The position numbers were made by a program, and so were the translations under genes. Shown here one piece after another: positions 59,901 through 64,000 of a DNA stretch of 64,000 nucleotides. The stretch is taken from assembly GCA_041695085.1 (NCBI GenBank), contig JBGFRO010000017.1, forward strand, positions 123,409 through 187,408. The letters are read 5' to 3'. The notes beneath the pieces are model-generated. The model did no database searches, had not been told where the DNA came from, and worked only from the letters and a program-made list of their open reading frames with translations. The DNA comes from DYFT01 sp041695085. Its GTDB lineage: Bacteria; Bacteroidota; Ignavibacteria; UBA10030. How positions within the stretch are numbered: the stretch's first letter is position 1; the number at the start of each line of letters is the position of its first letter.

Positions 59901-62338
59901 GAAGCGGTTTTGTAAAAACTTGTTGCCTTTCCTCCAATCGGCCGCGGCACAATAAGGTTTTGAATGATCCGTTCGTTGGCGGATCGAAATGACTCCACTT
60001 GCCCCGGCGTTTTTGGATCGCCTCCTGCGAAGAACAAAAATCGTTTGTTCCAGTCATCCTTTGTTATCGACAGATACAAACGATGACGCTCCCGATATCT
60101 CCGCAACTCGTCCGGCGAATTGACAGCGAGACGTCCTACAAGCAGTTGAGGGATGAGTGAGGAGTCTCCCAAGACTGCATACCAGACGTCGCTCACCGGG
60201 TGGCCGTAGGAGGGGACAAAATTCATCGGCCGGTTTCTCATCGCCGGGTCGACCATAACAAACTTGTAGTCGTACGTGGCATCACCAACCAGGAAAAGAT
60301 ACGAGGGCATTGGAGCTTGCCAGCGTGTTGTAGCTCTGATAAACTCGCGAATCGATTCAGGAGTCGGATACCCAAAGCCGAATTCATCAAACACATCCTC
60401 CACACTGATAACGGCGGTTCGAAGCTGATAGGTGGATTGTATGAAAGAAGCATACGATCCAGATTCGGTCAAAAATGCCGGGTGTGTAATGAGAAGATAG
60501 TCCGCTCCTCTTTCGTTGCTCCGCAAGTTGGCAAACCGCTTCTTCTTGACCATTTGTGGACGAGCAACGCGCTCCGTACTAAAGAGCATATAGTGATCAC
60601 CGCGAGAGACGGAGTCAACGAAGGTAACAGAGTACGGCCCCGTTCCGGAGACAGAATAATGGGCGATCCGTTTGAATGTGGGTTGATACTTGTAGATGAC
60701 GATGTCCCTTGATGTGCACCCGTCAATTCGAATCGTGCGGAGACCGGGTTTTTCAATATCGAGAAAGGCGAAAAGAAGTGAATCATTCGTCGCCACAAGG
60801 TTTCGAGGATACTCGGCTTCGGCCCAATCGAATAAAATCCAGTTCACTGATGAGGCAGTAGGCATCGAAGAGACCTGGATCGTATTTGTTCCGGAACGAA
60901 GCGCGGTGATGGGAACAGATGCGTTGAGCACAGCATGTTCATACGGAGCCATTGCGATTCCGGCGAGAGAATCCGAGTTGTTGACGCGCATACAGACGAC
61001 GTGAGCGGGAAACACGTTCTGTGCCCCCCAACTTGCAAAGCGACTCCACACGCGGGCGAAGGGAAATGCTGTCGAGAGGTGAGTGACATTGAAGTTCACG
61101 TTGAAATTCCCGTTGGCCCCCAACCATCCCCAACCCCACATATCTCCCCTGAGCCATCGCGGATCCTGATGATAATCGAGTCTCGCCCCTATGAATTGCA
61201 GAAAACTGTTCTGCTCGATATGCTCGAAATGAGTGTACCAGCGGAGCGTATCGTGCGATTGCAGCGCCGAATCATTTGGAGAGATTCGAAGGCCACGCTC
61301 ACTCCCCCACGTTAACCAGTAGTAGGATGTGTCGGTATAGCGATTGAGGAATTCAGGATACTCTTCTTCATCATGATACAACAATCGCGGATTGAGATGG
61401 CCATAGTTGCGGAGCGCCGGGAACTCTATATAATCCCCCTCGGAAAAGAGGCCATCCTCCTCGCCGTGAACATACAACGGGAGCTCTTTGCCTCGATGAA
61501 AGAGACGGAATGTCCGAGGATCGATCGACCCTGTGTTCTGAAAGTCATCCCTCGTCAATCGGTAGATGCGATCTTGCGGTATGGAGAGCTTGATATAGTC
61601 CTGATGCTCTTTCCACCAATTGCCTGTTGAGTCATACCACTCAAATGAAGCACGTGGAAGATGAGCAAGCTCCTCAGGATTCAGTATGAGCTTTCTGGTG
61701 ATAAGATCAAACGGGTCGTTGGAAGACGCCGTAATGTTGGATCGCGATTGAAGAGTCCGGGATGTTCCTCCCTTCACTGTGATCTCAACTTCGCGGTACG
61801 GTAGATATCCATCACCGCGAAGCTCATAGGGCGTTACCCGTAAGCGTGCGAGTCGATATCCACGGAACCATTCGTATCCTTCGTGGGCAACGAGTTGAAA
61901 ACCGTGGAGGGGGAGTTGAGATACGCGCGGTGAGTAGACCGGCAGCAGCATGCTCGTATCAGTCGCCTGACGGAAACCGATGAGTGCCGGCGCTCGGCGA
62001 GGTTCTGCATCGGAAAGAACGGCTCTGGCGACGGTGAAGCTGACCTTCTCTGTGGGATCAACAGCATAGTAAAAGAGAAGAGAGGGTGGGCGAGTGTCAA
62101 GGCGGTGCTCGACCGATTGCTCCGAACCAGCTCCTTCCGCGAGGAGTTGATTGAAGAGGGCATCCATGGAAAACTTGAGCTGGATGCTTCTGGCTTCCTC
62201 CCCTCTGGAAATCACGACCTCACCCCAATCCATCTTCATCCGATATTGCCCGTTCGCTCGCTGAGCCGAAGCTTCTTGCGAGCGTGAGAGAAGCGGTGTC
62301 AACAACAGAGAGAGGATGGCAAGAGACGTGAGCTTCAA
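56948..62338 (-). CDS. PorU-like C25 (gingipain-family) peptidase with C-terminal sorting-like domain
   Basis: The frame is open from 62662, but its upstream part runs through dispersed repeat block A. The first signal-peptide-like sequence begins at TTG 62338 (LKLTSLAILSLLLTPLLSRS), giving 1796 residues; the start is uncertain. A long N-terminal prodomain-like part is followed by a C25 peptidase domain (about 612-980), with YLFLVGDATYDYKF, catalytic His842 in NYIGHSGTQTW and catalytic Cys873 in ITDFGCSTAKFA. After this come beta domains and a C-terminal NVFNFPNPFSETTHFTFQL ... WWDGRDAEG ... GTYLYTTTL domain. In T9SS organisms PorU is the surface sortase that cleaves sorting domains and attaches cargo. 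The position beside three T9SS cargo genes supports this role, though a secreted gingipain-like protease is an alternative. Confidence 0.8.
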   Translation of the reverse strand: MKLTSLAILSLLLTPLLSRSQEASAQRANGQYRMKMDWGEVVISRGEEARSIQLKFSMDALFNQLLAEGAGSEQSVEHRLDTRPPSLLFYYAVDPTEKVSFTVARAVLSDAEPRRAPALIGFRQATDTSMLLPVYSPRVSQLPLHGFQLVAHEGYEWFRGYRLARLRVTPYELRGDGYLPYREVEITVKGGTSRTLQSRSNITASSNDPFDLITRKLILNPEELAHLPRASFEWYDSTGNWWKEHQDYIKLSIPQDRIYRLTRDDFQNTGSIDPRTFRLFHRGKELPLYVHGEEDGLFSEGDYIEFPALRNYGHLNPRLLYHDEEEYPEFLNRYTDTSYYWLTWGSERGLRISPNDSALQSHDTLRWYTHFEHIEQNSFLQFIGARLDYHQDPRWLRGDMWGWGWLGANGNFNVNFNVTHLSTAFPFARVWSRFASWGAQNVFPAHVVCMRVNNSDSLAGIAMAPYEHAVLNASVPITALRSGTNTIQVSSMPTASSVNWILFDWAEAEYPRNLVATNDSLLFAFLDIEKPGLRTIRIDGCTSRDIVIYKYQPTFKRIAHYSVSGTGPYSVTFVDSVSRGDHYMLFSTERVARPQMVKKKRFANLRSNERGADYLLITHPAFLTESGSYASFIQSTYQLRTAVISVEDVFDEFGFGYPTPESIREFIRATTRWQAPMPSYLFLVGDATYDYKFVMVDPAMRNRPMNFVPSYGHPVSDVWYAVLGDSSLIPQLLVGRLAVNSPDELRRYRERHRLYLSITKDDWNKRFLFFAGGDPKTPGQVESFRSANERIIQNLIVPRPIGGKATSFYKTASPQSDFGPYTKEEINEALDAGAIFINYIGHSGTQTWDNGIGAPAQLQNTRGRFALITDFGCSTAKFAEPTIRAFGELFTLDPDGSAIAYIGNSSLGFVSNALLLPEHFSRQFLSEGVREIGAAHLLGKLSRWNQTGGGFSYINRSMMLCNLLLGDAVVRLALPEKPDLRLRAEGIRTIPATINEDDEHFVLNVPFENVGLAPSDSFVVQIQKQYSATKQEWVESRLLPTFADTLRIRFPSHRMPGTHRIEINLNSDRRMSEEEFDRNKIQTEVHVVSRSLKILSPRPGYAQDVREIAFLNPTNVPEGDGQSIELQIDTTETFSSPKVFTKELGMVVTKIPIGQTRPQALYYWRARLVPRGGEWVSGSFLSTSTPTPRWIQSSPEERGMNVARDLAYEEGKGYVLAAKRMHVQVTSSGFDDGGFGAVEIDRHNVLPNTFAVGHSVVVLDSTELKVKGVRQYDTWNSAAQAESLRLFLNGVKEGDLVVQLIIDEGSQNVRGNAARINAIKSIGSALIDSVRFRDSWAIIGRKGAKSGTVPEGWRKRFSGRVRIDTTLSRIAREGEIASPGIGPAGRWHDAKLEIGGGAGEVQMSLLGIRRNGGVDTLVFKKPTSTLDLSSVSSELYPHIRLIAHIKRSEDTNPVLRSWSVGLESPAELAINSQTVSVSKDSVLEGETIHVLGQVLNTGGQVAEQVKLLVIAMNEVRGEVVLDSLIIPRFAPDEVFRFESRFETTGMRGLNQLAIRVDPDDRIVEMYESNNFFTLPVRVSVDRESPTFELTFDGERILDGDLVSARPEIVVRVFDASPLPIADPALIDVILDGRRINIGSEPDSLFVRGTGTEKAKVIVRPSLASGLHSLALRVRDASGNELDTARTRISFRVDRASRLLNVFNFPNPFSETTHFTFQLGGEKRPDELIIRIYTVAGRLLRELRVSGSELRFGLNKVWWDGRDAEGSEIANGTYLYTTTLKVDGEAVVQRQKLVKLR

Positions 62339-62576
62339 AATCGTAATGGGTTTAGAATTATGCTTCCCACAATTCTTGGCGCATCTGCGGAAGGAGGTGA
62401 TGGACGTGACACGGGAGTGCGCCAAGAATTGAACGCACACCATCGCTTTCCAACCCGCGTGCCGTGATTTCGACATCCTCCCGCTTGCTCCACTTAAGTT
62501 GTAACGACTCTCTAAATCGGATTTGAAGTGAATCACATTTCGGAATCCGCGATCGCGTTGAATTCTCGTGGTTCTC

Positions 62577-62802
62577 CAAAATGTAGGGCGAGAAGCCTTC
62601 TCGCCCACATCGGTGTTGCAAAAACGTCTGAATTCTTCAAATCGACAGCACTGCGGCAACACCCGTCCCCCTCCCCGAGGGGGGTGGGGGGAGGGCTAGG
62701 ACTAACCAATTCCTTCGAGTGCTGAAATTATCTTCAATGTGTCAAGGACAACCTTTCAGATCGCGCGACTTCCATTCAACGCGCTCCCTTGCTCCTCCCC
62801 CT
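62577..62802. repeat. Composite dispersed repeat, copy 2 (blocks A-C-B)
   Basis: Block A 62577-62660, C 62661-62713 and B 62741-62802 match 46947-47223 but in shuffled order, with C joined directly to A. The stretch 62339-63204 contains no recognisable gene. Beyond the repeats it is AT-rich with short palindromes near its right end. Confidence 0.85.
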
Positions 62803-63126
62803 CGATGTGGCCGTACAAGAGGCTCGATCATCGCGTCAGGCTTGTTTAGGATTCCTGCAATTCCGTTTCTCTTTATCCTTCCATTTGCATGCTGAGTGAT
62901 TACGGATTCTTAATCCTTTCAAGTTGACTGGTCTGCAGAGGAATAGGACGCAGAAAAAGCCTGCAAAAAAGGATTTGCGCTGATGAGACTTCTCAGCCTC
63001 GATCTACGGACATCTCCGAAGGGGTTTTTCGTGTCCCTTTTTCACCGGTAATCTGCGTTCTATCTCGCCGGTCAACTTGTGGAATTGCTTTTGCACAGCC
63101 ACAGATAGCACTTTAGCGTAAGCGGA

Positions 63127-63192
63127 GTACTCCGTAGGAGTTGGACGTTTCTAGAACTGCATACCAAAAAAGAATCGAACTCCGTAGGAGTT
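63127..63192. repeat. Short palindromes downstream of the transposase gene
   Basis: ACTCC-GTA-GGAGT occurs at 63129-63141 and again at 63179-63191 (as AACTCC-GTA-GGAGTT). A related palindrome CAACTCC-TGAC-GGAGTTG lies on the other side of the transposase gene at 63805-63822. They are REP-like in size and spacing. Confidence 0.7.
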
Positions 63193-63204
63193 CCACAAGA
63201 GCAA

Positions 63205-63666
63205 TCAATCAAAATATTCGAAGACATATCGTGTATCGTACTCAACAGCAAATTTCTTCAGGAACGACTCATATTCTTCACGAAATGTCTTCCGACGGTG
63301 GTGTTCTTCCTGATTGAGGATGTATTTGACGACCGCGTCTATGGCGGAACGAGAATAGGAAAATGCCCCAAACCCTTCCTGCCAGCCAAATTTGGTCTTC
63401 GGTTTGATCTCCTCGTTCACAAAATTGGTGGAGTCGCGCTTTACATCCCGTACGAGATCAGACAGAGCCTCGTCTGGTTTCATTCCGATGAAGATATGGA
63501 GATGATCCGGCATTGAGTTAATGGCCAGAAGTTTATGTCCCTTGTTTTGGACAATCCCCGTGATATATTTGTGGAGACGTGCTTTCCACTGAGGCGAGAT
63601 CAATGTCGCACGATTTCGTACAGCGAAGACGATCTGGATGTAGATTTGCGTGTAGGTGTTCGCCAT
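63205..63666 (-). CDS. tnpA: IS200-type Y1 transposase (HUH)
   Basis: The start ATG 63666 gives 153 residues, the normal length of IS200/IS605 TnpA. Key features are YTQIYIQIVFAVRNR at the start, the HUH metal motif PDHLHIFIGM (His55, His57), FGWQEGFGAFSYSRS, and catalytic Tyr115 in KYILNQEEHH. It cuts and joins single-stranded DNA at hairpin ends. No tnpB is present. Palindromes on both sides (63129-63191 and 63740-63875) could be its substrates, as with REP-associated transposases. The frame is intact, so it may be active. Confidence 0.93.
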   Translation of the reverse strand: MANTYTQIYIQIVFAVRNRATLISPQWKARLHKYITGIVQNKGHKLLAINSMPDHLHIFIGMKPDEALSDLVRDVKRDSTNFVNEEIKPKTKFGWQEGFGAFSYSRSAIDAVVKYILNQEEHHRRKTFREEYESFLKKFAVEYDTRYVFEYFD

Positions 63667-63726
63667 GCGTTGAATTCCTTTTGTTGCGGTGAAAATGTTC
63701 CTTCTACAATTGTCCAACCCCGAGGA

Positions 63727-63875
63727 GTTCTACAAATGTCCGACCCCTCACGGGGTCGGGATGGACGCTCATATCTCGATCCGAACTGCCGATGCGATGT
63801 TGTTCAACTCCTGACGGAGTTGGATTGTGCTTCTGGTTGCTTGTTCTACAAATGTCCGACCCCTCACGGGGTCGG
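63727..63875. repeat. 33-bp direct repeats with palindromic core upstream of tnpA
   Basis: A 33-nt sequence beginning GTTCTACAAATGTCCGACCC occurs identically at 63727-63759 and 63843-63875. Each holds the palindrome CCGACCCC-TCAC-GGGGTCGG. Between them is CAACTCC-TGAC-GGAGTTG (63805-63822). The whole 63667-64000 stretch lacks a gene other than the transposase leader. Confidence 0.8.
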
Positions 63876-63880
63876 TGACT

Positions 63881-64000
63881 GATTAGGATTTGTTCGTTCT
63901 GTTCAAAGTCGATCCTTCGGGTCGGTTGATGATTGCGTTAGCCAACCACGATTCATAGACGCTGACGTTGTGTTCCACCGAACGCATATCATGTAGGGCG
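63881..64000 (-). repeat. Inverted copy of dispersed repeat D, cut by window edge
   Basis: Reads as the reverse complement of 40051-40170 with about 16 mismatches in 120. It includes the CGATCC-TTCG-GGTCGG hairpin equivalent and ends at the window edge inside ATGTAGGGCG. Confidence 0.8.

Noticed and set aside
63727..63875. Possible CRISPR array from 33-nt direct repeats
   Set aside because: Only two copies 83 nt apart, with a palindromic core and no cas genes; it fits REP-like elements beside a transposase.

Overview
The window looks like the chromosome of a moderately GC-rich member of the Bacteroidota/Chlorobiota/Ignavibacteriota (FCB) assemblage. The main evidence is four large secreted proteins whose C-termini carry type IX secretion (T9SS) sorting domains of the 'QNYPNPFNPxTTI...WDGKDDxG...YxYR' type, together with a gingipain-like C25 (PorU-type) peptidase. 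No rRNA is present, so a genus cannot be named from this sequence alone.

Layout. (1) 1-9.9 kb: a truncated secreted protein and a ROK-type regulator with a palindromic operator. Next is a plus-strand sulfur/redox operon (Cys-rich MerR, DsrE2-like, TusA-like, NarI/DsrM-like cytochrome b, HdrD/DsrK-like Fe-S protein), then AhpD-like and MobA genes. A minus-strand uronate/oligosaccharide set follows (SDR, GH88-like hydrolase, KdgK). (2) 10-19.4 kb: tRNA-Phe(GAA), a FabI-like reductase, GlmS, PgeF, a giant orphan histidine kinase, a DUF4783-type exported protein and a fibronectin-III lipoprotein. (3) 19.4-30.7 kb: a compact housekeeping block on the minus strand. It holds pyrRBC behind a recognisable PyrR attenuator and tRNA-Val(CAC), then uvrC, methylmalonyl-CoA epimerase, a DUF1015 protein, era, a P-II protein and secA. 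(4) 30.9-35.3 kb, plus strand: a tightly overlapping chain of PBP4, an M28 peptidase/glutaminyl-cyclase-like lipoprotein, a 35-codon ORF, prmA and ppx/gppA. (5) 35.4-39.9 kb, minus strand: a cysteine desulfurase, a MITE-like palindromic element, an ECF sigma/anti-sigma/periplasmic protein operon and a GAF-SpoIIE phosphatase. (6) 40-64 kb: a surface-protein island. It contains two giant beta-helix proteins, a double-cohesin protein, the C25 peptidase, several families of dispersed or shuffled repeats, and an IS200-type Y1 transposase surrounded by short palindromes.

The most unusual region is 47.4-55.8 kb. A small secreted protein with two cohesin-like modules is encoded next to a 2303-residue secreted protein with a textbook duplicated type I dockerin, and both carry T9SS sorting domains. 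This predicts a non-cellulosomal cohesin-dockerin surface assembly delivered by type IX secretion. Other points worth following are the PyrR attenuation leader (with a compensatory base-pair swap in its conserved loop and a tRNA gene 33 nt upstream), the MerR-DsrE2-TusA-NarI-HdrD operon without dsrAB, the MITE with 13-bp inverted ends and 7-bp target duplication, and an in-frame TGA between the SDR and the GH88-like hydrolase with no ordinary start codon where the hydrolase fold should begin.

Method and limits: everything was read by eye from the sequence and translations. Family names rest on recognised motifs, not on database searches. Start codons were chosen from Shine-Dalgarno sequences, overlaps and signal peptides.
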